In this document: one piece after another, positions 11,710-23,353 of the stretch
Layout: every line of letters starts with the position of its first letter
Position numbering within the stretch: the first letter of the stretch is position 1
The notes under the pieces: model-generated
Told to the model about the DNA's origin: nothing
The model's database searches: none
The model's input: only the letters and a program-made list of their open reading frames with translations
Source of the DNA: Linnemannia hyalina
Taxonomy: Eukaryota; Mortierellomycota; Mortierellomycetes; Mortierellales; Mortierellaceae
NCBI GenBank assembly: GCA_019671135.1
Contig: JAHRHY010000004.1
Span: forward strand, 2,108,001 to 2,172,000
Length of the DNA stretch: 64,000 bases
Direction: 5' to 3'
Program-made: the position numbers and the translations under genes

Positions 11710-14700
11710 ATGGCCGCCTGTCCTCACACCACCAGCGTCCGCCTCAACGTGCCCCATTCAAACGCTCAGATTTACAAGGACGAATGCACCGTCTGCTTCG
11801 ACAGTCCCGTAAGTCATTGCATGCTCCCTCTCTTTTCCTTTTCTTCAACCACCTCATGGCAAAGCGCGTGTGAATAAAAAAAAATCGCTTGCGCGTTGTT
11901 CGTGTTTTTCGTGTTCTCGCATGTCGAAATGCATCTCATGAACAAACAACCACCACCAACAACAATAAGGACAACACCAACAATGAAAAAAGTCGAACCT
12001 GGTGCAGTAATGATAAGCTCTTTACTACCTCACAACGGTCTAACATGTCTATCATCCCTTACTTTTTGTTTCGGTTGAACTGCTTGGGGGCGCAATAGGA
12101 TAACGAAGGTGGACTGGACGTGTGTCTGTCCTGCTTCAACGGCGGATGTACCGACCCTGACCGCTACCATGCTATCCAACACTACAACAAGGAGGGCCAC
12201 CCACTCGTTGTCAACATCAAGCGCATCAAGATCCAGAAGGATGTCCGAGTAAGCGTCCTACTAGGAAGGCTCTTTAGTTCAACTAGCCTGTTTTCCCAGG
12301 TCATAACCACAATTTTATTTTTGTCCGTGGAACGAACATGTAGGACGGCGAAGAGCCACCCCAGAAGATCACAAAGATTGCTATTCAGGCCGAGAATGAC
12401 GCCGACAACTATGAGTACTTTACCGAAGTCAAGTGCTACGAGTGTGGTGGCGTTGAAGTCGACAAGACTGTTGGCCAGGTAAACATTTGAACAGGAGTGT
12501 AATTGCCGCAGCTCTGTACCTTTGTAACGAGGGTAATGGCAATTTGTGGGCGAAGACTTATGCGTGTCATCATCCGAATGGCTCTGCCTCTAGATCCCCA
12601 ATGTGGTTGATGCCATCATGACATCCCTGTCGGCCTCTAGACAGTCCGAGATCAAGGCCTGGGAAGAGGAAATAATCTCATGCGATCACATTCGCAACAT
12701 CCAGCAGGAAGCCGAGAAGGTTGTTTCAGCAGGTAAGCGACTCGGCCATTTGGCTCTATTCAGAAGACTGTTATCATTCGCTTGCTTAGTTGGTCTACAT
12801 GGAAGGATCCAGAATCTGACGGCGCAGCCTTTTTATTGCTGTTATTATTTAGAAAACGCACACTGCGCTACCTGCGAGCTCGGCGAGAACCTGTGGCTGT
12901 GCCTTGTTTGCGGTAACCTGGGATGCGGACGTCAGCAGTTTGGTGGAATAGGAGGCAATGGTCATGGCTTGGCCCACTTCGATGCCACTGGACACGGTGT
13001 CGCTTGCAAGCTTGGAACTATTACTCCTGAGGGAACCGCAGGTATAGAAAGCGAGTTCATTCTTTATTGCGAGCCAGAACTCATATCGTAGAGAAGGTAC
13101 GGCGTGATGGTGACGGGCAAGCTAATCAAGACAATGGTCCCGTCCCACTTAGATATCTACTGCTACCACTGCAACGAAGAGCGCTCTGACGACCAGCTTG
13201 GCGCACATTTGGCGCGCTTTGGCATCAAGGTCGAGTCACAGCAAAAGTCGATCAAGTCTTTGACCGAATTGGTAAACTAAGCGGAGCAAATTGCAGAGTA
13301 ACTTATTTCATACACCAATTGAGGGTACATTATTCTCACCGTTATGTTGCCTTTTTGGCCTTTGTAATAGTCCTTGGAGCAGAACCAGAACTTCAACTTC
13401 AACATGTTCACTGAGGATGGCAAGTCATTCGAGCCCCTGTTTGGGCCTGGCTACACTGGATTCAAGAACCTTGGAAATAGGTAAGGAATTCCTGGAAGAA
13501 AAGGACCAAGAGAACACGCAAAAGGAAGTAGCAGGCATGAGATGCAAGGCTGACACTACTTCTTCTCAATCCTTCACTTTTAGTTGTTACATGGCCTCCG
13601 TTCTTCAGTCAGTGTTCGATCTCCCAGCCTTTATCTCAAGGTAAAGTTTTTTCTCTGAACTGGAATTGACGGTGTTATTATTGTTAGGCGACGAAGTACT
13701 AACTTTTGCTCATTTGTTAAAATAGATACTTCCCTGTTGACGCGGGACACTTGCAGACGTGCAACCAGGTTCCCGGAAAGTGCCTTCAGTGTCAGCTCGC
13801 CAAGGTTGCAGACGGTCTCCTGAGCGGACGCTATTCAACACCAACAATCTCGGACAGCGGCGAGGTTCAAGGACAGGATGGAATCGCCCCAGGAATGTTC
13901 AAAGCGTTGGTTGGCCATGGTCATCCTGAATTCTCTACCATGAGACAGCAGGTACATGTCCGCTATTGTGGTTCGCTTCAGTCGGCACTAAATACGTGTT
14001 CTGAATGCAGAGCTAACATTGAACCCCATTGCATCTCCACAGGACTCTTTCGAGTTTTTCCAGCACTTGATCAAGATCATTTCTCAGAGCGAGCGCACAA
14101 CTGGCAGAGACCCTACCAAGACATTCGAGTTCTCCAACGAGCAGCGTCTGCAGTGCAATGAGTGCAAGAAGGTTCGATACTCTCGCGACAGCACCACGGC
14201 TCTCTCGATTGCCGTCCCAGCAAACAAGAAGGCGACCTCTAGCGGAGAAGAGGATGAGTACGAAAGCGTCACATTCAAGCAGTGCCTAGACGCTTATGTT
14301 GCAGCTGAGGCCCTTCCTTACAACTGTCCCAGCTGCCAAAAGAGCACAACCGCCATCAAGTAAGCCAAATTTTGATTCATGTTAGTCTGAAAGCTTGGTT
14401 CTTGACTTCGGACAAAGTTGCTAACAACCGTACTCTTTATTGCTACTTCATAGGACGAACCGCTTTGCTTCCTTCCCCGAGGTGCTGGTGATCAACATGC
14501 GCCGATTCGCTTACCAGAATTGGGTCCCAAGAAAGCTCGGTAAGAGTCAAGTTCAGTGCATTTGTGTTTCAGCCATTGTTTGCAAGTATTCCTTGAAGTA
14601 TATTAACCTTTGCGATATTTTCTATATAGCTGTGCCAATCATCTTATCTGAAGGTAAGATTGATTTGGAAAAGTACCGTGGACATGGCCAACAGGCTGAT

Positions 14701-15339
14701 GAAGAGCTGCTTCCTGAGGATGAACCCGGAGCAGGCGCAGGAGCAGCGGCAGGACCTACGTTTGATGAAGCAGCACTGGAACAGCTGCAAATGATGGGCT
14801 TCCCATTGGTTCGTTGCCAGAAAGCGCTTTTGGCAACCGGCAACCAGGGCTCCGAAATTGCCATGGACTGGTTGATTCAGCATATGGAGGATCCCGACAT
14901 TGATGACCCCATTGCGACGAGTGCCCCCTCTGGTGGTGCCCCTGAAGCGAACCCTGAGCAGATTTCTCAGCTGGCGGACATGGGTTTTACCGATAAGCAA
15001 GCCAAAAAGGCTCTCAAGGAGACTGGTGGTAACATGGAGCGTGCGGTCGAGTGGTTGTTCAGTCACATGGATACACCCATGGACGACGACGAGGAGGCTG
15101 CTCCCGCTGTTGCTGCTGGCGGACAGACTCAGGCGATTGTGGGCGATGTGAGCAAGAAGGGCAACTACCACCTTGCCTCGTTCATCTCTCACAAGGGACC
15201 CTCTGTCCACTGCGGACACTACGTCAGCCATATCAAGAAGGGCAACCAGTGGGTTCTGTTCAACGACAACAAGGTTGTGGATGACCCCAAGGCGCCCGTC
15301 GACAACGCCTACATTTACATCTTCAAGCGGGAGGATTAA
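11710..15339 (+). CDS. UBP14: Ubiquitin carboxyl-terminal hydrolase, USP5/isopeptidase T (Ubp14) type
   Basis: Twelve exons: 11710-11808, 12099-12248, 12344-12478, 12594-12732, 12853-13041, 13153-13271, 13371-13480, 13584-13640, 13726-13951, 14043-14359, 14454-14539 and 14630-15339. They give 778 residues, close to yeast Ubp14 (781). Domain order is that of USP5. First comes a variant zinc finger at the N-terminus (CTVCFDSP...CLSCFNGGC), then the ZnF-UBP at about 175-245 (CATCELGENLWLCLVCGNLGCG). The Cys box GFKNLGNSCYM follows with catalytic Cys315, split by an intron inside GNS. Two UBA domains are at about 588-632 and 650-690, inserted in the catalytic core. The His box is VHCGHYVSH with His739. 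The family disassembles free, unanchored polyubiquitin chains and recycles ubiquitin to support the proteasome. All key residues are present. Confidence 0.96.
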
Positions 15340-16101
15340 ATGTCGGTGAGTGAGGGATGTCCTCTTCATCTGACCTATCGATAGCCAACCATTTATCGTA
15401 ACAAATGCAGAAAGTGTTTTCAAATCGATGCCTTATTCATGGTTAGAATGTTGACACGGTGTTGTGCAGCAAAAACTCGAGTGCGAATACCAGAACCTGT
15501 GATTTCGTGGACTTGAAGACGGCACTACCAATTGCGTTGGCGGCGCGTCTCTGTTGGAATAGGAATGATAGTCCAATTGCTGTTTCAAAAGATTTGACAG
15601 GTTTGTTTGAAGAGTGCTGAAAGAGTTTGAAGAGTAAGTGTGAAGAGTAAGTGTGTGTATGAGTATGAAAAATATGAGCCTGGGTTTGACAGGTTTGAAG
15701 GGTTTCACGTTTTCGTTTTTCGTTCATTTTTATTTTTCTTCTCATGCTCTCAGGCAAACAAGTTGTCCTTGCGCTGCTGAAAACTACCGCTTTGAGAGTG
15801 GATCAACCGCGTCAGATGCTCAGATATACTCGTACCGCCTCTCTCTTCTGTTGAGGATATATAGGCGCAGGGATCTGGATCCTGAAAGTTGGACTATCGG
15901 CGCCTCTGTCGAGTCAGAGTGCGTCTCATAAGCTGTCCCACATTTTGCCTCCTGGATCCTGTGAAACTGGGGCCACGTGGCGCGAGATGGCTTGATGCCA
16001 GCGGCATTTGTGATCCTATGATACTCTTGATCGGGGCGCTTCTCGCTCGCCACACGCTCGAGTATATGGGAAGCGATATCCTGTGAAGACGTCGCAGCCG
16101 C
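15340..16101. other. Convergent 3' spacer between UBP14 and DPH4
   Basis: About 760 bases between two genes whose 3' ends face each other. No coding frame with support, RNA gene or obvious repeat was seen. Confidence 0.5.
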
Positions 16102-16961
16102 TCAGTTAGTATCATCATCCTCATCGTCATCGGCTGCCTCATAGTGGATCCTGACGATGAGCGAGCAGGTCGAGCAGACGACGGTGTCGACGCCCAGCTC
16201 CAGCTCGTCTTCCAAGATGATGTACTCTCCGCTGCATCGACACGGCGACGTATAACTTCCTGCTTCTAATATGCCAAATGCCAACACAACCCTGGGTTAG
16301 TCATTCCATAGGCACTTATACTGCTGTTTGCTAGGGCGACGGAAGCTGCCAGAATCAATCATGAAGAAGGGCGTTCTTGTGTACCTTCGTCAAAGTCCAT
16401 GTCGTCCAGATCAATGTCGTCGTGCACCTGGCCATTGGCGTGGAGTCTCGTAGCTATTTTCAGGGCAGAAGACAGATGACAAAATTGTCGGTTAGCATCC
16501 GGTATTAAAATACGCCATAGCGATCAACGGAAGAAAAAGTGGTTGAGAGTGGCTGCTTATGCACCTTGGAGAGACGAGTCATAGAAGGCACGGTGGTTGG
16601 GTTCACGAAGGCACTCCCATGCTTCCTTGATATCCTGAAGTGGGATCAATTTCAGCCCTGCAGTCCCATTAATCGGTACAGTCTGCTGTTGAAGCTGCTT
16701 GTCCGGGTGATGCTATTTTGTGCCGTGTGGGATATGAAGGCAAGATTAAAATGCTGAGCAGATACTGAAAAGAGGGAGAAAGGGACTGGTCTTGCCCATG
16801 CCTGAATGGTGGCAATGGGCGAAAGTGAGAGACAGTATTCTGAGGAGAAGAGCCTCTTGTCTGCAACATACGATTAGGAGGAGACGCTGGTACTGCTGCT
16901 TGATCTCTGCGAGCGAGGCATTCTGCGAGACGTCGAGGATGGCGTAGTAGTCCTTGAGCAT
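16102..16961 (-). CDS. DPH4: Diphthamide biosynthesis protein 4 (J-domain plus DPH/CSL zinc finger)
   Basis: Exons 16961-16872, 16712-16565, 16453-16385 and 16265-16102 join to 156 residues. The J domain begins at once (MLKDYYAILDVSQNASLAEIKQ). Its HPD motif (His32-Pro33-Asp34) is created at the first exon junction. The C-terminal CSL zinc finger (about 100-140) has SPCRCSGEY and VVCSTCSLIV, giving four Cys (111, 113, 133, 136) to bind Zn or Fe. The length and the J-CSL architecture match Dph4/DNAJC24. In the family it assists the Dph1-Dph2 radical enzyme and Dph3 in the first step of diphthamide formation on the EF2 histidine. The end is very acidic (DDDEDDD). It is divergent from the TFIIE alpha gene, sharing 262 bases of promoter. 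Confidence 0.95.
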
Positions 16962-17223
16962 GTTCTGAATCAGCCAAACAAAGAATCAGCCAAACAAAAA
17001 GCGAAGCAGAAAAGAGAAGGAGTAGATCTCTCGGCCAGGTTCGTCTTGTGACAAAGTGAGCGCACCAAAGCCACCACTAAAAAGTATTTAAGGAAGTATC
17101 GAACGTACAAAAAATTCAACCCTCGTCCTTCTTCTCTCCCCCACTCAGTGTCTTTATTTCCCCGGACCCACTGAACGTTCATTCACAAACAAACAACAGT
17201 ACAACAGACAGACAAAACTCAAA
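16962..17223. promoter_or_regulatory. Bidirectional promoter of DPH4 and TFIIE alpha
   Basis: The start codons of two divergent genes are 262 bases apart, so this interval must carry both leaders and core promoters. A TATTTAAGG-like AT element sits near 17087 on the + strand side. No further element is resolved. Confidence 0.5.
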
Positions 17224-19342
17224 ATGGCGTCGCATTCAGCAGAAGACCAACAGGTTCTCGATCAGCTGGTCTACAGAGTCTGCCGCGCTTTTTACGAGCC
17301 TCGTTATATTGTCGTCATGGATGTCATCAACAAGCTCAAGCAGTAAGCAAAAGACTACATGCGACTTGTTTGTGGTTTTTTTCGACTTTTTCTTGATGCA
17401 TGGAAGGGTACTATTGCATGCAAGGTGCCTCCTGCACAATGGGGTCACCACAAAGATAGGGCATACGTTCTTAAGATTGACAACCTTGTTTTAAGACTAG
17501 TGCACTAAGTACTTGTTTGTTTTTGTTCTTCGCTTTGCCGCTTGCCAAAAATAAGGGTCAAGGACGAGGAGCTCGCCGCCTCCGTGCGACTGAACAGAAG
17601 GGAGATCCATAAGATCTGCGGAAAGCTTAAGGAGGACCGCCTCATCAAAGAGTAACTTGCTCTATCTCTTTTTTGCAATTATGCCCTGTTAAATTATTTG
17701 GTGCAAAGATGAAAGTATTGACTTGCCAACACGCACCTTTTTCTTTTTGAATCTGTGTAGCTTGACAAAGCTTGAGGCAAGAAAGCCGGACCAGAGGCCC
17801 ATCCCGAACACATACTACTACCTCGACTACAAGATCTTTGTCGATGTGGTCAAGTACAAGATCCACAGGATGGGCAAGGAGCTTGACTCTGTCATGTCAA
17901 AGGTACAGGGCAATGGCTGAACGTATTTCATGGAGCTGTTGAGTGGAGCATTTTCAGAAGCGAATGAGGTTCACTCACATACGCCTCGTCTTTCTTCTTT
18001 CGTTTTGCTTTTACATCAATAGCAAGAGGTGGAGAGTGCCGGCTACCGGTGTTCTGCCTGTCACAATGCCTTCGCCATGGTGGATGTCGTGAACACGTTC
18101 GACGCAGAGACTGGAATGTTCAACTGCCCTAATGACGGCTACCCACTGGACGACGAAGCTGTTGAGGACGATGATCAAGGACAGGAGATGAAGACAAAGT
18201 ATGCAACAGAGTCGATTGTTTTTAATATGGTCCGCAACATACAGGAAGAACTTTAATCGCTCACACCATTTACATCTCTTTGTTTGTGAATAGGCTTCGT
18301 GAATACATCAGACCCATTGTGGACTTGCTCAAGCAGACAGACAGCATGGTGATCGAGCAGTACACAGAGGTCATGGCCGCTAAGAATGCCACCGCAAGAA
18401 CCCACGATGGTACGGATACCTAGATTCTCAGACAATATTTTCATATGACAGGAAGATTAGGAAACGACTTGTCTGACACTTTATTGTTATTGCTTTTTAT
18501 GTCAATTAGACGACGATCTGGCGTTCGCGGAGGATGGCGGTCAACAGCAGGGAGAGATTCAGGTGGTCTTTGAGGACGACAACGACAAGGCAGCCAAGAA
18601 GGCCAGGGAGAATGAGGCCATGAAGAAGCGACAGCAGAATGCTGTGCCCTCTTGGCACGCTTGGAGTACCGTCTCTGGAGAGATGACTGCCCTCGGAGCC
18701 GAAGCTGCCAAGCGCCTCGATCTGCCCATGGATGACACCAAGGCCGAGGGCGAAGCCGAAGTCGACGAGAGAGACTCTGCTCGCGAAGAATGTAAGCCCA
18801 TCAATACTTTTCGTCTGGCGCTTTATTTTAACTTTTTTGTTGGTCTACACGCATTACACTTTGAACGCGTACTAACATGTTTTCATTTGTTCATACAATG
18901 ATAGACTACAAACAATACTATGAAAATCTGGCATTAGATCAGCAACAGGAGGGCGAAGAGTTGTTTGACACTGTCGATGAGAATGGACACAACAAGCGAG
19001 CCCTTGACGATGCTGAGGACAGCGCCAGGTTCGTCACCCTTGATGTGATCTTAGGCTTCCGCCTGACTTCATACTGAAATGACATAGTCAATTGGACACT
19101 GAATGCTAACTGTTTCCCTTTTTTTGCAACTTGACACGAATAGCAAACGGTACAAGGCTGACGGCGAGTATGATGACGGTGGCCTTGAAGGAGAGGAGGA
19201 GAATGGATTCGCGGAAGAACTCCCCGAGGTTTCTGTTGCTGGTGTCATGGTGCCTCTTCTGGAGGTCACTGAGGAACATCAGAGCCAGATGACCCCCGAG
19301 GAGTACGAGGCCTACTACAACATTTGCCAACAGTTGCAGTGA
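17224..19342 (+). CDS. TFA1: General transcription factor IIE, alpha subunit
   Basis: Eight exons: 17224-17342, 17556-17651, 17761-17902, 18023-18198, 18294-18409, 18510-18791, 18905-19028 and 19144-19342, giving 417 residues. The N-terminal winged helix (about 10-110) contains LVYRVCRAFYEPRYIVVMD and the conserved NTYYYLDYK. A zinc ribbon follows: YRCSACHNAF (Cys129, Cys132) and FNCPNDG (Cys154, Asp157). Downstream come RPIVDLLKQTD, a charged linker, PSWHAWSTVSGE, and an acidic C-terminus. The family recruits and stimulates TFIIH at the Pol II pre-initiation complex. The fourth zinc ligand position is Asp rather than Cys (see findings). The final codon region CAG-TGA-GT could also be read as a splice donor, so the extreme C-terminus is slightly uncertain. 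Confidence 0.94.
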
Positions 19343-19778
19343 GTCTCTACTCTTTTCCAATCTGTTTTTGAATTGGAACTCGTGGTGTTTGCTTGATTGT
19401 TTCTTCTTGGCGGTGGCCAGTGTAGCATACCTGGCCTTGACTTCACTTTTCAGCAGCACGTCTTCGCGAAAACACAACCTTGCAAAACACGAAAACACGT
19501 CCTTGCTCACAAAAAAAGAATAAACCCCCCAAAAAATTGTACATAACATTGCTGGTCATTTGACGTTTGGTGATTTTTATTTTGTTGTGCTTGTGTGCAT
19601 GTGTGTAAGTGTCCGCACTGGATTGAATTGGTCGCAAAAGATTGCAAAAGAAAAAAAGAACGCGAGGGATCAAAGTATATACTACAAAACGACAGCATTC
19701 CTGCGGCTGTCATGATAGCCCAGAATCGCCCGCATCATTCCTACCGTCCCTTGCATTTCTTGCTCCTTGTAAGTTACT
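19343..19778. other. Convergent 3' spacer between TFIIE alpha and GLO1
   Basis: 436 bases between two converging genes, with A/T-rich and T-rich patches but no gene or clear repeat. Confidence 0.5.
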
Positions 19779-21082
19779 TTAAGCAAAGGCGCGGTTGAGG
19801 ATCTCGACCCAGTAACCATCAGGGTCGGTGATGAAGGCAATGTTCTTCATGTTTCCGTCGGTCAGTTTCTTGACCCACTTGACCTTGTCTCCAAAGCTCT
19901 CGAACCGCTTGCAGGCCTCCTCGATGTTGTCGACAATGATGGCGGTGTGTCCAAAGCCACGGCCGGGGTCGCTGTTGCCGCTGGCATAGCCCTTGAAGTC
20001 GGCGTCCGTCTCTGTTCCCCAGTTGCTGAATAGGGTTTTTTGGATGACAATGCACAAGAAGAGAAGAGGCGATTAATAATGGTCGACGAGATATTCAACT
20101 CTGAGTCATGGGATGGGCGAAAATAAAAATAAATTGACAGCGAGATGATAAGCTGGAACGAAGAAAATGTGCTAAAAAAATTTCGATCGGATCGCGGTTA
20201 TGGTACATGAACAACAAAAAAAACGAAAATGCGAAGTATGACGTTTTTTTGGTCAGGTATTTACTGGGTCAACTCGAGGATACCGGAGCGGTTGAAGGCA
20301 TAGGCACGGCGCTCGTCGTCCGACTTTTTGTTGAGCGATGCCTGGTCCTCAGCGTTCACGTAGGCCAAGAAGTAGAGCTACAGCAGCGTTGATGAGAAAA
20401 ATATGAAAGGTTGTTTTAGTCATCGTCAATGACCAGGGAAAAAATAATACCCATATTCATCCGGACCATTCAGATTGCAACAAGCTGTCGAAACGACAAC
20501 TCTGTCTGCCGCAGTCCGGAGAGGAGAAGAAGTAGATGCTTACAGTGAATTTTCCGTTGGGGTTTTCCATGGTCGAAATCATCCTAATGAGAGTGTGTGT
20601 ATATGAGAGAGGGAGGGCAAGGTATATCAGTAAGGTGTAAACATGGCCTCGGTTCGATTGCATAGAATCGCCAGCGCTGATTGCATGCCATGCCGAGCGT
20701 TGACAACAATTTCCCGCGCTCCTTGTTTTTGTCCATGAACAGAAAAAAAGGGCCAGTGAAAAACAGAAAAAATCATCAAGAGGATGGATGGAGAGTGCGT
20801 ACTTCATGCCGAGAATCTCTTCGTAGAAGTAAAGGGAGACCTTGGGATCCTTGACACGGATCATAGTGTGGTTCTAAGCGAAAAGGGTATCAGCAGGAAA
20901 AGTAAAGAACAATAATGAGTTGAATGTACGGGTGCAGGTCTGTAGTGAATAAATCGACCTTTTCCCTATCAGGAACGAATACTCTGGAGAGTGTTGCGCC
21001 CAGGTAGGCGTCGGGTGCTGGTGCTTTGAGGAGAAGTCCTTACAAACTCATAGGTTTTGAGGTCTGTCTTGAAGTCGGTCAT
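19779..21082 (-). CDS. GLO1: Lactoylglutathione lyase (glyoxalase I)
   Basis: Exons 21082-21044, 20873-20803, 20583-20544, 20377-20265 and 20025-19779 give 169 residues, the size of a single-domain GLO1. It converts the methylglyoxal-glutathione hemithioacetal to S-lactoylglutathione in the cytosol. The four metal-ligand positions are visible: His15 in [11 protein letters not shown] (His as in yeast, Gln in human), Glu85 in GILELTHNWG, His114 in [10 protein letters not shown] and Glu162 in [10 protein letters not shown]. The active-site loop [14 protein letters not shown] is also intact. The very short first exon (13 codons) is supported by the frame and by a TATAAAA box about 85 bases upstream. 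Confidence 0.95.
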
Positions 21083-21166
21083 GTTGGATTATAAAATGAA
21101 AGGTGGATAGAAAGTGTGAAGAGAAGTAAGAAGAGTAGAAGTGAGAAGAGCACTCAGTCTCCTAAA

Positions 21167-21173
21167 TTTTATA
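21167..21173 (-). promoter_or_regulatory. TATA box of GLO1
   Basis: Reading the minus strand, TATAAAA lies about 85 bases before the GLO1 start codon, giving a leader of roughly 55-60 bases. It sits at the very edge of the left tRNA-bearing inverted-repeat arm. Confidence 0.6.
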
Positions 21174-21177
21174 CCCT

Positions 21178-21447
21178 TTGTCCTTGCAATTACAGAATTG
21201 TTCATGCACTTAAGGAATGCTGAGACCTCTGTGACGGTTGATTCTGCCCTTCTGAAATATAATTGTCAGAGAAAGCACAGTATTCATGTCCAAAGAACAT
21301 TGTTCAGCTCGCATAGCTTAGTCGGTAGAGCGTTGTGCTAATAACGCAAAGGCCGCAGGTTCGATCCCTGCTGTGAGCATTCTTTTGCCCTTCATGGGCT
21401 TCCTTTTTTGCTTCTCTTCGCACTGTACCGACAGAAGATTTACCTGT
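21178..21447 (+). repeat. Left arm of tRNA-bearing inverted repeat
   Basis: About 270 bases that recur in inverted orientation at 23354-23628. The tRNA is identical. The 5' flank (GCACTTAAGGAAT..., then CTGAAATATAATT) and the 3' flank (CCCTTCATGGGCTTCC) match with scattered substitutions and one short indel. Similarity stops just after CAGAAGA on the distal side. Confidence 0.85.
21307..21379 (+). tRNA. tRNA-Ile (anticodon AAT)
   Basis: Full cloverleaf without intron. Acceptor stem GCTCGCA pairs with TGTGAGC (one G-T pair), with discriminator A at 21379. The D arm is GCTTAGTCGGTAGAGC. The anticodon arm TTGTG-CTAATAA-CGCAA puts AAT at positions 34-36. The T arm is GCAGG-TTCGATC-CCTGC. Internal A and B boxes are intact, and a T6 run about 25 bases downstream can end Pol III transcription. 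An identical copy lies inverted at 23421-23493. Confidence 0.96.
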
Positions 21448-22844
21448 CCTTTTTTTTTGCTTTCAGTCACCATCCTTCGCACAAGAGCAAGCACAGGGTT
21501 CTTCGCCTGTTGTTGTGATGCCGTTGAGATCTTTTAGGATATAACCAGTTCAACTTGTAGGGTGCTGTCATTTAGTAAAGGAGGCCGCGGCCAGCAGTGT
21601 AGACACACTTTATTTTATTTTGTCGGTGGTCGTTGACAGAATGTCGCGAACAACATAAATGATATGGCTGCAGTTTCGTGGGTTTTTTTTGTATCTGTGT
21701 CCTTGAGCATATTTGAGAGGAAAATTAGCACAAGGTTTCCTTTATCATTTTTATTTCTTTTGACGTTGCATCTCAGATTTCAAATGTAATTGAGAAGACA
21801 TGCTCAAGCAGTCCGTCGTTCTACGAGAACATAGCCAAACATTTACTTCATAAAGATACGAGAAACAACGACGGGGTACTATTTTGCTGGAACGGCGACT
21901 GGGAAGATAGGTGGAAAACAGAGTAGCGAGAAGAGAAAACAAGGCGGGAATAAACAACGAGAAAAGACGCGTTTCTATTTGTCTCTTTGGAAGATCATAC
22001 GAGAGACAAAAACAAGAGTTTGAACAACGAATCCTGAAAATTGACTAGTAATGTATGTGATAGCCTTTGAAAGCGCCCCGCGAACTGCAAAACTAATTGA
22101 TCTGTTGTCTCGCGCTTTCTTATTCTTCCACTCTCTAGTCAGATGGCATATATTATAAAATAGCTACATTGGGTCAAGATATTAGGAGGCTCCTTAGGTG
22201 CAGAGCAGGGCATGATTCGAAGCGGTGTAAAAAAAGGGTTTGCTTAGTAGAATATGAGCTCAAAGAAAAAATCAACATCCCATTCCTCCTTGACTCGTTC
22301 TGTGCGAAATTGGTCCTCGGTTTGAACTGTGAGGACGCGCGATCTAGAAAACACGTTCGATTTTCGAGCTGTTCATTATTCTGTGAAAGATAAGTATGAT
22401 GAGAGATTGGATTGTTGTTTACTTCGCCATGGCAATAGAAAATTGATGTGGGAGGATTTTCAAGAACGGTCGGTCATTGAGGGGAAAAATCCAGAAAAAA
22501 AACGAGAAAGTAAAACATAGAAAGAGAAACGAGTGTTAATGAAAGTCACCCACAGGAAAAGGCTCGAGGGACTAGGACTGAGGTTTGAGCATACCTATCC
22601 TTGAAGACCCATGACGCTGACTCTTTCACGCGCTGCAAATGGTTTACTTTTTCATCAACGACACGAAGAGGCCAAAAAAAATTGAAACTCAAAACCAATT
22701 GGTGCCTGAAAATGTCCTCGAATCATAAGAATAAAGCGTTTGCTCTTTCTAAAAGAAAAGCGATTGCTTAAACAACAAAAAAGGGAGCATATACTTCTCT
22801 TCGCACAGAGCATGATAAAGAGATAGTATTTGGATTAATATATT
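21448..22844. other. Gene-free AT-richer segment between inverted arms
   Basis: About 1.4 kb with no supported coding frame, no recognisable domain and no RNA gene. Base composition looks more AT-rich than the genic regions. It could be the degraded interior of a mobile element, but no transposase motif can be read. Confidence 0.45.
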
Positions 22845-23352
22845 TGACAACCCGGGTTGTTCGTTTATTCAACAACCCAACGTGTTTTGCATGCTAAGTC
22901 CATGGACAACCTATTTTTCTTTAAAGTCTATACATCGATGCTTTTTGTTGCAGCGTCTTCCTTTTTTGTCATCCACATCATTAATAAAGCCCTTTCAACC
23001 ATCGAATGCCATTACCGGCCAAAATTCTGTCTTCATTAGTGTTTCTCAAGAACATAGTGCATTCGCATTCGCATCATGTAAAATCAATGGAAACCCCTTT
23101 ATTCGCATTCGCACTTGAGAAACACTAGTCTTCATCACCGCATACGTAAAAAAAAGGTATATTCGTATAAAAAGCATCTTAACAACCGCTTTGAACAACG
23201 TAAGAGTGGTGCTCCATAAAGAAGTGGCGAAAACAAGCGCTACTGCAAGTGTTTGGTTTCATCTTCCATTGTATCATCAAAAAAATGCTTACATGGACTT
23301 AGCACGCAAACGTGTTCGGTAGTTGAATAAAACGAACAACCCGGGTTGTCAA
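22845..23352. mobile_element. MITE-like element with about 60-bp terminal inverted repeats
   Basis: Terminal repeats 22845-22904 and 23292-23352 are inverted copies with one indel and about six substitutions. The outermost 23 bases are perfect and contain the 14-base palindrome ACAACCCGGGTTGT. The interior (about 390 bases) has no coding capacity. No target-site duplication is clear, and the right end abuts the right tRNA arm directly. The class is not identified. Confidence 0.65.
23039..23125. mobile_element. 87-bp TA-flanked mini inverted-repeat element
   Basis: The ends GTGTTTCTCAAG and its perfect inverse CTTGAGAAACAC (12 bases each) are both bordered by TA (23037-23038 and 23126-23127), as expected for Tc1/mariner-type target duplication. 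Inside, ATTCGCATTCGCA occurs twice in direct orientation. It is nested within the 508-bp element. Confidence 0.55.
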
Positions 23353-23353
23353 G

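Noticed and set aside
14644..15423. Minus-strand open frame of 259 codons opposite the last UBP14 exon
   Set aside because: It is the shadow of a well-supported coding exon with UBA domains and His box; the antisense product has no domain and is Val/Leu-rich from codon complement.
22169..22520. Short open frames between the tRNA arms considered as a transposase remnant
   Set aside because: No DDE, zinc-finger or reverse-transcriptase motif is readable and the frames are short and unlinked.
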